A stretch of DNA of 9,135 nucleotides from JAMCUI01 sp964520615 (GTDB taxonomy: Bacteria > Patescibacteriota > Microgenomatia > 2-02-FULL-39-11), in NCBI GenBank assembly GCA_964520615.1, contig CAZFNL010000071.1, positions 1 to 9,135 on the forward strand, read 5' to 3'. This document shows positions 1 to 6,164 of this stretch, in pieces. Each line of letters starts with the position of its first letter. Position 1 is the stretch's first letter. The position numbers were made by a program, and so were the translations under genes. The notes beneath the pieces were generated by a model that worked only from the letters and a program-made list of their open reading frames with translations, searched no databases and was not told the origin of the DNA.

Positions 1-84
1 GCGGAAGGGAATCGAACACTTCGAAATTTCTGATGAAATTTCTCAGTGTAACTTCCCCAACTGCCTAATATCTAACTCCGCCTC
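1..84 (-). other. tRNA-like or degenerate tRNA element, cut by window edge
   Basis: On the minus strand this stretch carries a T-loop/B-box-like motif (TGTTCGATTCC, about positions 7-17), and GCGG near its 5' end (78-81) can pair with CCGC at positions 1-4. If positions 78-84 are the 5' half of an acceptor stem, three paired bases and the discriminator lie beyond the window, and the total of about 88 nt would fit a class II tRNA (Leu/Ser/Tyr). It begins 3 nt after the 3' end of tRNA-Cys. However, the T stem would have a T-C mismatch, and I cannot build a paired anticodon stem: the loop-like CTGAGAA (Leu GAG) has no matching flanks. A long hairpin competes instead: an 8-bp stem (GAAATTTC on both arms, 4-nt loop ATCA), then GA/GA, then ACACT/AGTGT, then GGGAA/TTCCC. 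It may be a decayed tRNA, an unusual tRNA, or another structured RNA. Confidence 0.35.
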
Positions 85-87
85 TTG

Positions 88-160
88 AGGCGCGTGCCAG
101 AATCGAACTGGCGCATAAGTGTTTTGCAGACACCCGCGTTTCCACTTCGCCAACGCGCCT
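88..160 (-). tRNA. tRNA-Cys (anticodon GCA)
   Basis: Read on the minus strand, this 73-nt gene folds as a standard class I tRNA. The acceptor stem is AGGCGCG pairing with CGCGCCT (7 bp). The T arm is GCCAG-TTCGATT-CTGGC with a perfect 5-bp stem. The anticodon arm is GTGT-CTGCAAA-ACAC, placing GCA in positions 34-36 after the conserved T33, so it decodes UGC/UGU as cysteine. No CCA is encoded after the last paired base (the next bases are CAA), so CCA would have to be added by a nucleotidyltransferase. The gene lies 3 nt upstream of the tRNA-like element at 1-84 on the same strand, and a partial copy of its own 5' end lies 40 bp upstream. Confidence 0.95.
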
Positions 161-205
161 GAACTTTATGACTTAGTGCAGGCACTTCGCCAAAGCGCAT
201 GAACT
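143..205 (-). repeat. Partial direct repeat of the tRNA-Cys 5' end (copies 143-165 and 183-205)
   Basis: The segment 143-165, covering the 5' end of tRNA-Cys (acceptor strand and part of the D arm) plus its first upstream bases, recurs at 183-205 with two mismatches in 23 nt; the copies are offset by 40 bp. The second copy has lost acceptor complementarity (the minus-strand equivalent of GGCGCG is altered at two positions), and no T arm or anticodon arm is attached, so it is a remnant rather than a second tRNA gene. It sits in the 5' leader or promoter region of tRNA-Cys. A decayed tandem tRNA duplication or recombination at the tRNA end would both leave this trace. Confidence 0.75.
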
Positions 206-295
206 ATTTATTACTTCAGACCGATAAGTCACATTTTATCAAATATTGTGTAAAAAAGACAATAAATTGTTTACGGGACAGAAACTTTCTATCAG

Positions 296-324
296 TTTAC
301 TTTATTTCTGGCATTTGTTATGCT
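296..324 (+). promoter_or_regulatory. Candidate sigma-70-type promoter of the secreted-repeat gene
   Basis: TTTACT (296-301) and TATGCT (319-324) are separated by exactly 17 nt, giving reasonable -35 and -10 matches. The predicted start is near 331, inside the palindrome at 324-343, with a leader of about 27 nt that contains the Shine-Dalgarno of the downstream gene. This is the only convincing element in the AT-rich stretch 206-357; I see no gene there. Confidence 0.45.
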
Positions 325-343
325 TTGTAATATATATTACAAA
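324..343. promoter_or_regulatory. Perfect 20-bp palindrome over the predicted transcription start; possible operator
   Basis: The half site TTTGTAATAT is followed directly by its exact reverse complement, giving a perfect 10+10 bp inverted repeat with no spacer. It abuts the predicted -10 element and ends one base before the AGGAGG ribosome site. This position suits a dimeric repressor operator. As RNA the arms could also fold, but the 0-nt loop and AT-rich arms make a stable hairpin less likely. No regulator gene lies nearby. Confidence 0.5.
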
Positions 344-349
344 AGGAGG
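344..349 (+). promoter_or_regulatory. Shine-Dalgarno AGGAGG that decides the start at 358
   Basis: AGGAGG is a full anti-SD match. It lies 8 nt before ATG 358, the normal spacing. GTG 349 overlaps it and ATG 352 is only 2 nt away, so both in-frame alternatives are too close. This is the only canonical strong SD seen before a gene in this window. Confidence 0.8.
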
Positions 350-357
350 TGATGATT

Positions 358-846
358 ATGAATAAATTAGGAATATGGCTGATTGTTGCCGTGATTATTA
401 TTACCTGTGTTTATGCCATTTATAGGTATACAAATAAAACAAGTATGTACCAAGCTGTAAACCAACCCGTGACAGAAGTTACTCCAATGCAAGGATCAAA
501 TCTTTCAGATTCAACTGCGTCCGGGAATAAAATTATTGAAATGAGGTCAAACCAGAAACTGGGAACATATATTACCGATAGCAAAGGGATGACCCTTTAT
601 GTTTTTACAAACGATAAGCCCGGAGTCAGTAACTGTACGGGAGGTTGCCTTACCAAATGGCCGCCATTTCTGCAGACAAATTCAAATGGGAAATTAGAGA
701 CAAATTTGGGAGTAATAAAAAGAGCAGACGATGGTAAGATGCAATATGCCTGGAAAGAAATGCCTTTATACTACTTCGTCGGCGATAAGAATCCAGGTGA
801 TACAACAGGTGATGGCATAGGCGGAATTTGGTTTGTAGCAAAATAA
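358..846 (+). CDS. Membrane-anchored 'secreted repeat' protein (COG4315/PF03640-like)
   Basis: A 162-residue protein with an N-terminal hydrophobic segment (about residues 5-22) that should act as a membrane anchor or uncleaved signal. Cys17 lies in ...IITC, a poor lipobox because -1 is Thr, so lipoprotein processing is doubtful. A polar linker (about 25-65) leads to the conserved domain of two related units: LGTYITDSKGMTLYVFTNDKPGVSNCTGGCLTKWPP (in pieces, residues 68-103) and the second half ending PLYYFVGDKNPGDTTGDGIGGIWFVAK (about 136-162). Cys93 and Cys97 form the family's CxxxC pair. These motifs (TLYVFTxDxPGxSxC, W-P-P, PLYYFxGDxxPGDTxGxGxGGxWF) match the predicted-lipoprotein/secreted-repeat family, whose biochemical role is not established. 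It is an isolated transcription unit with its own promoter, SD and terminator, convergent with the AAA+ gene (8 nt between stops). Confidence 0.88.
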   Translation: MNKLGIWLIVAVIIITCVYAIYRYTNKTSMYQAVNQPVTEVTPMQGSNLSDSTASGNKIIEMRSNQKLGTYITDSKGMTLYVFTNDKPGVSNCTGGCLTKWPPFLQTNSNGKLETNLGVIKRADDGKMQYAWKEMPLYYFVGDKNPGDTTGDGIGGIWFVAK

Positions 847-854
847 CAGTTAGA

Positions 855-3431
855 CTAAAGATTTATTGTAATTTTTTCTCCTTTTTGCACTTCTCCCTGG
901 AGAAGTTTTTGCGCGACCTCGTCTTCTATTCTTTCTGCGATTACTCTTTTCATCGCGCGCGCGCCAAACTCAGGGTCAAAGCCTGCCGTTGCCAGTTTTC
1001 TTATAATCTCAGGGGTGATATCCACGGTTATTTCTTTTGGTGCCAACCTTTTATTTAATGCTTCCAGTTGCAGTCTGGCAATTTCTCGTAAATGGCCTTC
1101 AGAAAGCGGGGTGAATACTACTGTCGCATCAAAACGGTTTAGGAGTTCAGGTGAAAATATTCTTTCCTGTTGAACGTACTCCAGAATTGCCGTTTTCAAC
1201 TTTTCATCTTTGACTCCCTCTTTGACTTTTTCCCTAATAAATTCACCGCCGGCATTGGAGGTTGCGATAATAATAGTATTTTTAGCATTTATCTTTTTGC
1301 CGGTAGCATCAGTGACATACCCTTCATCTAAAAGAGAAAGAAATAGGTTGTAGATTTCCTTATCCGACTTCTCGAATTCGTCCAGAAGCAGAAGGGAAAA
1401 CGGATGGTCAGACAGTTGAGAACATAGTTCTCCTGGACTTCCCAGTTTGACAGAGCCGATTAACCTTTCAAGCCCCTCTTCTTTCTGGTATTGGCTCATG
1501 TCAAATCGCAGCATTGCTTCTTGTGATCCGAAATAAACACGGCTTAAAGCTTTGGCGGTTTCTGTTTTGCCAACACCCGTGGGTCCTAAAAAAAGGAATG
1601 ACCCCACGGGTTTTTCCCGGTTGGAGACGTCAAGTCTAGCCCGTCTTAAAGCAGATGAAATAGCGTTTATAGCCTCGTTTTGGTTTATAACCTGTTGGTG
1701 TAAAAGACTTTCCAGTCTAGCCAATTTCTCTTTTTCTGCCATCTGTATGTTGCCGATTGAAATATGATATTTTTCAGATAAGAATTCGTCTATATCTGAC
1801 GCTGTCAGCGTATTTTTACTTTTATTTGAGTTAATAAATATAATTGACTGGTCAAGGAGTTCAATAGTTTTTGCAGGAAAGGGAGTGGTAGAGATATACC
1901 TGTCGGAATCATCAATAGCCTTTTTTATCGCAGGATAGGTAATCGTTATGCCGTATTTTTTCTCAAGTACCGGCGCAATTGATATTTCCATTTCAATAAG
2001 TACCGTTTCTATATCCGGGGGATCAATTTCTACTTTTTCAAAAATTGAAGAGATTTCAGAATTAGGCTCTATATATTTGTGGAACGCAGAGGGTGTAGTG
2101 ATACCTATAAATCTCAGAGAGCTTTCTTTATATTTGGTGATTATATCTGAAAGATCAATTCGGCCTTCACCCGTGGATACATATTTGTCGAAATCATCGA
2201 TAACAACTATGACATTGCCGGCAAAACTGGCTTCGTCAAAGATACCAGCAATCAAACCCTTAGCATCTTGTATAGATGAAGCTGATGATATCATTGCGTG
2301 CATATTCAGGGAAAGAATGCGTTTGTGGGATAGAGTCGCCAGGCACAGTCCCGATTGGATATAATGGGCAAGAGTTTCTACCAGCCTGTGCCTGGCTACC
2401 CCAGGTTCACCGACAACTAAAGCATTATTGTTTTCAGTTTTTGAAAGCAGTTGTTGCAGAGTTTCAAGTTCGTTTTCCCGCCCGACCAAAATCGGAAATG
2501 AAGTCGTATTTTTGGTCATGTCGGTAGCAAACAAATCAAAAGCAACTGTATAACCATAAGACCATTGTGTGCCTATACCTGGGATTTTTTTTATCCTGTC
2601 AAGATCCGAAAGAAGCGGATTTCCCTTTTTGCCGGACAAATCTTCTGCCCAGATAGCAGTTTGGTGGACATCTTCACTGTCAAAACCGTATCTTTGCAGA
2701 AGGTTTTTGAATGGACTATATGTTTTGGCAAGAGTTTGGAATAGGTCCGGTAAGCTGGTATTGTTACTTTGTTCCTTTGATTTCCCATTGATTTCTCTGG
2801 GCTGCTCCGTATGCTTAAATTTATGAAACGCAGTACTGGTCGCGTTATTTAACTGGGAGGAATTAGATGATGGATTGTCCTGATATGAGTCTGGCATTTT
2901 TGTTGACTGGTATGATCTAAATACCCCAAGAAGATATTTCGGGTTAAAACCCAGGTGGCAAGCTATAAACTGTCCTTCTCTGGTACTAAAAAGGAGATTG
3001 GCTAGTTTGTTTAGGTTGCCATTGCTTTTTCTAAGCAGATCTGTCGTCTCTTCTGCCATGGATGCATTTTTTCCGATATAAAAAATAATGCTGATCCCAG
3101 GAATGATGGGCCAGAGAAAGGAAACGGTAAGCCCCAGGAGAAAGAAGACAAGCATCAGAAAAAGCCCTGAAAGTATGGTGGAAAGTCTGATAAAACACCC
3201 AATGATTCGGGATATGGAGTTAAAAGCCATTACGGATAAAAGGTCGTCAAGGTGAAATCCTATTCTCATTTTTACCCGTTGTCGTTTCCAGGGGGCAAGA
3301 AGTGTAGAGAGGTGGAGTGGAATTGAGAAATAATAAAACGGGAAAAGCGTAAGATTGCGCCAGGAGAGCAAAATTTTAGGCCAGGCATCAAAATAATGCC
3401 AGTCTATATATCTTTTTAGGACAGGCAACAT
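855..3431 (-). CDS. Membrane-anchored Clp-family (Hsp100-like) double AAA+ ATPase with degenerate D1
   Basis: 858 residues. The N-terminal region has a hydrophobic hairpin at about 79-119 (two likely membrane helices), then a short Clp-N-like stretch and a Ser/Asn-rich linker (about 175-230). The section around PGIGTQWSYGYTVAFDLFA (about 284-302) and LVGRENELE (315-323) matches the lead-in to D1 in ClpC/ClpB proteins. In D1 the P-loop reads GEPGVARH (341-348), where GxxGxGKT is expected, so the nucleotide-binding Lys is missing; the Walker B-like segment is VIDDFDK (410-416) with Asp for the catalytic Glu. D2 is intact: Walker A GPTGVGKT (616-623), Walker B LLLLDEFEK, sensor 1 ATSN (723-726), arginine finger NR (765-766), sensor 2 GAR (823-825). 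By eye, the D2 pore loop (about 659-673) lacks the GYVG tyrosine, no coiled-coil M domain is present, and no ClpP-docking IGF/LGF tripeptide is visible. Probably last gene of a three-gene operon, 42 nt after the cohesin gene; no clear SD at ATG 3431. Likely a tethered unfoldase or remodelling ATPase facing the cytoplasm (inference). Confidence 0.88.
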   Translation of the reverse strand: MLPVLKRYIDWHYFDAWPKILLSWRNLTLFPFYYFSIPLHLSTLLAPWKRQRVKMRIGFHLDDLLSVMAFNSISRIIGCFIRLSTILSGLFLMLVFFLLGLTVSFLWPIIPGISIIFYIGKNASMAEETTDLLRKSNGNLNKLANLLFSTREGQFIACHLGFNPKYLLGVFRSYQSTKMPDSYQDNPSSNSSQLNNATSTAFHKFKHTEQPREINGKSKEQSNNTSLPDLFQTLAKTYSPFKNLLQRYGFDSEDVHQTAIWAEDLSGKKGNPLLSDLDRIKKIPGIGTQWSYGYTVAFDLFATDMTKNTTSFPILVGRENELETLQQLLSKTENNNALVVGEPGVARHRLVETLAHYIQSGLCLATLSHKRILSLNMHAMISSASSIQDAKGLIAGIFDEASFAGNVIVVIDDFDKYVSTGEGRIDLSDIITKYKESSLRFIGITTPSAFHKYIEPNSEISSIFEKVEIDPPDIETVLIEMEISIAPVLEKKYGITITYPAIKKAIDDSDRYISTTPFPAKTIELLDQSIIFINSNKSKNTLTASDIDEFLSEKYHISIGNIQMAEKEKLARLESLLHQQVINQNEAINAISSALRRARLDVSNREKPVGSFLFLGPTGVGKTETAKALSRVYFGSQEAMLRFDMSQYQKEEGLERLIGSVKLGSPGELCSQLSDHPFSLLLLDEFEKSDKEIYNLFLSLLDEGYVTDATGKKINAKNTIIIATSNAGGEFIREKVKEGVKDEKLKTAILEYVQQERIFSPELLNRFDATVVFTPLSEGHLREIARLQLEALNKRLAPKEITVDITPEIIRKLATAGFDPEFGARAMKRVIAERIEDEVAQKLLQGEVQKGEKITINL
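889..910 (+). terminator. Intrinsic terminator of the secreted-repeat gene, inside the opposing AAA+ ORF
   Basis: ACTTCTC (889-895), loop CCTG, GAGAAGT (900-906) form a perfect 7-bp hairpin, and TTTTT (906-910) follows directly on the plus strand. It begins 43 nt after the stop at 846. On the minus strand the same bases encode the last residues of the AAA+ protein (around LLQGEVQ) and no T-run follows the hairpin, so it should act only on plus-strand transcripts. Confidence 0.7.
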
Positions 3432-3473
3432 TTGTAGTAAACGATTTTAGTAATACTTTGACATCTTAAAGGG

Positions 3474-4073
3474 TCATCTGATACCAATATTTAGAGGTTG
3501 AAGTATATTTGCATTGAGTATGTTTTTACCGCCAGAGGCGATAATTGTTTTGATTTTATCTATCCTTATGGAAGTGGAAGACGTAGATTGTAGAGTGTTG
3601 AAAGTAACTGTACCAATGATGCCTTTGCCTATTGGGATGATGAATTTTTTGTTTATAAGATTTGCCAGACCTGAGATTTTAGCAGAGTCAGAACTGATAT
3701 TCTTTATGGGATAAAGGAAAAAATAGTTTCCAGAAGAGATGGTGGCAACAGATAAATAGTCGGGATCAAAGTCCAAGACAAAGTCGGCTGCTTCTACTCC
3801 CTGATCGGGTGAGTCGATATTTATAGTGGCGGAAATCGTAGCGCCAAGTTGGGCGCTAGAGAGATTGCTAGTCAGCCAAAGCTCTGCAGGAAGAGGAATT
3901 GGTGTGGGGGAAGGCGTCGGAGTAGGCGCGACATTATATGTCAGTTTCTGGTAGGCTGCAGGTCCTGTGATGCCAAAGACAAACGCTATCACTAATATGG
4001 TTATTATTATAAACTTTTGAATTTTTCCTACACTTCTGAATTCAAGCAGAGAATTTGTAAGGAATTTCATCAT
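3474..4073 (-). CDS. Membrane-anchored cohesin-domain surface protein
   Basis: 199 residues from ATG 4073 (a second in-frame ATG follows directly). A short basic cytoplasmic end is followed by a membrane helix (about residues 20-38), a Pro/Thr linker PTPTPSPTPIPLP (50-62) and one globular domain (about 64-196). That domain resembles the cohesin fold: a beta-rich start with LGATISATINIDSP (76-89), the signature VEAADFVLDFDPDYLSV (93-109), and GIIGTVTFNTL (151-161) near the end. Cohesins in cellulosomes bind dockerins; single cohesin domains in other bacteria and archaea are often found in surface proteins with unknown partners. No convincing dockerin is encoded in this window. The anchor plus linker should display the domain outside the membrane. 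It lies 44 nt downstream of the Cys-rich gene and 42 nt upstream of the AAA+ gene, so co-expression is likely. No clear SD. Confidence 0.82.
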   Translation of the reverse strand: MMKFLTNSLLEFRSVGKIQKFIIITILVIAFVFGITGPAAYQKLTYNVAPTPTPSPTPIPLPAELWLTSNLSSAQLGATISATINIDSPDQGVEAADFVLDFDPDYLSVATISSGNYFFLYPIKNISSDSAKISGLANLINKKFIIPIGKGIIGTVTFNTLQSTSSTSIRIDKIKTIIASGGKNILNANILQPLNIGIR

Positions 4074-4117
4074 ATTTTTAAATAAAAATCCGTAAAAAGA
4101 CCATTGCGCTCTTTTCT

Positions 4118-5527
4118 CTAAAAAATTACATTACATTCACCCCGAGCCGGATTGCAAAACATAATCTGAAGTCCGGGAGCTCTGGTAGCATTTGAGACAT
4201 AAGATGATACTTGAATGGGATTTAGTGACCCGTTCATATAGTCTTTTATTACCTGGGAATAATCCACATTCTGATAATTGTTGGAGAATAATCCAGCATC
4301 ATTTATACTGCATAAATTTTTACATTTATTCAGGATACTAGCCGCGCACTTGGGAATATTGATTAGACTCTTACACCAGGAGAAAACAATCTGCGGCAGA
4401 GTACAGGTGGCGTTTGTCGCGGTGTTAACAGGTATGCCGTTATTGTCGGTATTGATACAGGCTGCGCAATTTGATGATAATGATGTGGAAGTATCGCATT
4501 GAGCGCCGGCTTGGCCAGTAGGTGTGGGTTTTCCTGAGGAGGCAACCGTAAAGTTTAAACTGCCGCACTGTTGACAACTATCAGGAGTAGAACAGTTGAT
4601 ATAAAAGTTTAATGAATGTTGTCCGGAAGAAAGCGGTCCGATATCACCTCTATCATAATTCCAATTTCCTACAGAAGCACTGTTAAAACTGGCAGACTGT
4701 ATAGAGGTACTGTCTAATCTCAAATCCACATAGGCGGCTTTGGCTTGCTTTTGGGATGTTACATTCACTTTTAATTTTGAAGTATCATCCGGGTTTTGAG
4801 GATTAAGGGAAATAGTACAGTCATTATTGGTAGGAGAAGTACCAGCGGGAGAAGGAGTGAGTGTTGGAGCCGTTGGAGATTGAGTAGCCGTAGGATTATT
4901 TGGATTTTGGGTTGGGGAAGGAGTTAGATTGGGTGCGGAAGCTGTCGGGGTTGGAGCTTCAGTAGGCGGCGGTGAGTAAGGTACAGGTTGTATCTCTGAG
5001 AGATTTTTGATGCTGCACTTGTCGGAGGGTGAAATGACAGGCATATTATTGCTGTCATAACTGATATCGCAGGAAATGGTGTCCCACAGGGTGACTGGAC
5101 TTTTTGGACAGTTGTTTACTGCTCCCTTAAAAGTGACAGAGTGTGTTAATCCGTCATTGGGAACAAAATATGGTGATTTGGTCCATTGTTCACTATAATC
5201 AAACGCGGGATTGACAGCTTCATTCCAGCGGTTGGGTCCGGCGATAAGTGTGTCACCTCTATATAATGTAATATCGCCATCACATCCGTCGAAGTTGAAC
5301 TTTACGTGTACATTGAAATTGATACCGTTTTGAGTGTTTGCTCCGTATACTTCTTCAGTCAGATGGAATAGGTTGCCCTGTGCTTGTGATTGAGTTTGTA
5401 AATGTTGAGGGGAAGAGAGGAAATGGCTACCTATGACAATGCCAAGTGACATGAGTCCTATAAATGATAAAGTCAGAAAGGCTGCAATTTCACCTTTTTT
5501 ATCAGAATTCTTGGAGTTAACCCGCAT
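4118..5527 (-). CDS. Anchored cysteine-rich extracellular protein with Thr/Pro linker, unknown family
   Basis: 469 residues from ATG 5527; a 481-residue reading from TTG 5563 is possible but that TTG is better explained as a -35 element. Layout: a short basic end (RVNSKNSDKKGE), a membrane helix or signal anchor (about 14-38), a first extracellular domain (about 65-180) with four Cys, a Thr/Pro/Ser linker (about 182-235), an Ig-like beta-rich region (about 236-330), and a Cys-rich C-terminal region (about 340-469). There are 18 cysteines, all predicted outside the membrane. The even number suits disulfides, though pairing is inference. The start of the Ig-like part (CTISLNPQNP) resembles bacterial adhesin-type beta-sandwich domains; I do not recognise a named family and no catalytic motif is visible. 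First gene of the probable operon with the cohesin and AAA+ genes. Divergent from dcd, with overlapping promoters. Confidence 0.8.
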   Translation of the reverse strand: MRVNSKNSDKKGEIAAFLTLSFIGLMSLGIVIGSHFLSSPQHLQTQSQAQGNLFHLTEEVYGANTQNGINFNVHVKFNFDGCDGDITLYRGDTLIAGPNRWNEAVNPAFDYSEQWTKSPYFVPNDGLTHSVTFKGAVNNCPKSPVTLWDTISCDISYDSNNMPVISPSDKCSIKNLSEIQPVPYSPPPTEAPTPTASAPNLTPSPTQNPNNPTATQSPTAPTLTPSPAGTSPTNNDCTISLNPQNPDDTSKLKVNVTSQKQAKAAYVDLRLDSTSIQSASFNSASVGNWNYDRGDIGPLSSGQHSLNFYINCSTPDSCQQCGSLNFTVASSGKPTPTGQAGAQCDTSTSLSSNCAACINTDNNGIPVNTATNATCTLPQIVFSWCKSLINIPKCAASILNKCKNLCSINDAGLFSNNYQNVDYSQVIKDYMNGSLNPIQVSSYVSNATRAPGLQIMFCNPARGECNVIF

Positions 5528-5541
5528 AAACTTAGTATAAT
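5511..5541 (+). promoter_or_regulatory. dcd: Candidate dcd promoter, -10 overlapping the divergent promoter
   Basis: A consensus TATAAT lies at 5536-5541; the best -35 is TTGGAG at 5511-5516, with a long 19-nt spacer. Transcription would start near 5548, leaving a leader of about 45 nt without a clear SD. An alternative -10 (TAAAAT, 5580-5585) would give a leaderless dcd mRNA but has no good -35. The TATAAT overlaps the minus-strand TATACT (5539-5534), so the two promoters should compete. Confidence 0.4.
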
Positions 5542-5563
5542 TAATATATCCCTTATAAGGCAA
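5534..5563 (-). promoter_or_regulatory. Promoter of the three-gene operon, predicted leaderless
   Basis: On the minus strand TTGCCT (5563-5558) and TATACT (5539-5534) are 18 nt apart. The expected start point, about 7 nt past the -10, falls on or next to A of ATG 5527, so the mRNA would have no 5' leader and no SD, and none is seen. The TTG of the -35 is also the first codon of the longest reading frame, which argues against that longer start. Confidence 0.5.
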
Positions 5564-5592
5564 GAGTGTGTATATATGTTAAAATTAAACAT

Positions 5593-6159
5593 ATGATATT
5601 ATCCGATCGGGATATTAGAAAAATGCTTCATGGCGGTAAAATCCGGATAAAGCCTATACCGGATCTCAGCCAGGCATTAGGTTCGTGTTCTATAGATCTG
5701 CGTCTTGGACATACTTTCAGGATATTTGAACATAGCCGGTATCCTTATTTTGATCCCTTTAATAAAGATTATTCAGGAAAAGTAACAAGTGAAGTGAAAG
5801 TAAAAGACGGGGAGCCGTTTATTTTGCAACCAGGAGATTTTGTTTTAACAACAACTATTGAGTCCTTTGAATTGCCGGATAATTTTCTAGCCCGGCTTGA
5901 AGGGCGGTCTTCGTTGGGGCGATTGGGGATTGTGGTTCACTCGACAGCCTCCATTTTTGAACCGGGGTGGAGGGGAAAGGTAGTCATGGAGATGGGAAAT
6001 CTGGGCCGTATGCCTGTAGCCCTTTATCCGGGCATGCGTATCTGCGCACTGACTTTTGAAGAATTGTCCAGTCCGGCAGAGGTGCCTTACAATAAGAAAA
6101 AGAAGGCAAAATATCTCAACCAGGAGTCCCCAATGGAATCAAGAATAAGAGAGGATTGA
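5593..6159 (+). CDS. dcd: dCTP deaminase family protein
   Basis: 188 residues from ATG 5593, beginning MILSDRDIRKML as family members do; an in-frame GTG at 5566 would add nine unrelated residues. The enzyme converts dCTP to dUTP (some members also hydrolyse it to dUMP), supplying dTTP synthesis in the cytoplasm. Visible signatures: CSIDLRLG (about 32-39), EGRSSLGRLGIVVHSTA (about 103-119) carrying the conserved RSS..R segment, EPGWRGKVVMEMGN with the catalytic-type Glu133 (equivalent to E. coli Glu138), YPGMRICALTFEEL, and a C-terminal nucleotide-covering segment with KYLNQESPMESRI. Length matches the family. The usual DPG before the catalytic strand is EPG here, a conservative change. Motifs alone do not separate mono-functional Dcd from bifunctional Dcd-Dut. 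Convergent with the UPF0489 gene, 5 nt between stops. Confidence 0.92.
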   Translation: MILSDRDIRKMLHGGKIRIKPIPDLSQALGSCSIDLRLGHTFRIFEHSRYPYFDPFNKDYSGKVTSEVKVKDGEPFILQPGDFVLTTTIESFELPDNFLARLEGRSSLGRLGIVVHSTASIFEPGWRGKVVMEMGNLGRMPVALYPGMRICALTFEELSSPAEVPYNKKKKAKYLNQESPMESRIRED

Positions 6160-6164
6160 CTTTT

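Noticed and set aside
1..160. 3' end of a tmRNA (T-arm-like motif with a long preceding stem)
   Set aside because: A complete tRNA-Cys occupies the stretch where the rest of the tmRNA would have to be.
349..357. GTG 349 or ATG 352 as start of the secreted-repeat gene
   Set aside because: GTG overlaps AGGAGG and ATG 352 is 2 nt from it; ATG 358 has correct spacing.
1948..2364. 138-codon plus-strand frame inside the AAA+ gene
   Set aside because: Antisense to D1 of a clear AAA+ protein, Ser/Ile-rich with no domain.
4074..4117. Terminator between the Cys-rich and cohesin genes
   Set aside because: Only a 5-bp AAAGA/TCTTT stem with a 9-nt loop is possible; too weak to split the operon with confidence.
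4900..4985. GGAGTTGG-like purine-rich DNA repeats
   Set aside because: These are codons of the Thr/Pro linker on the minus strand; low-complexity coding explains them.
5528..5563. TTG start giving a 12-residue longer Cys-rich protein
   Set aside because: The TTG coincides with a -35 box whose -10 leads straight to ATG 5527; the extra residues have no SD and precede an already complete basic signal-anchor start.
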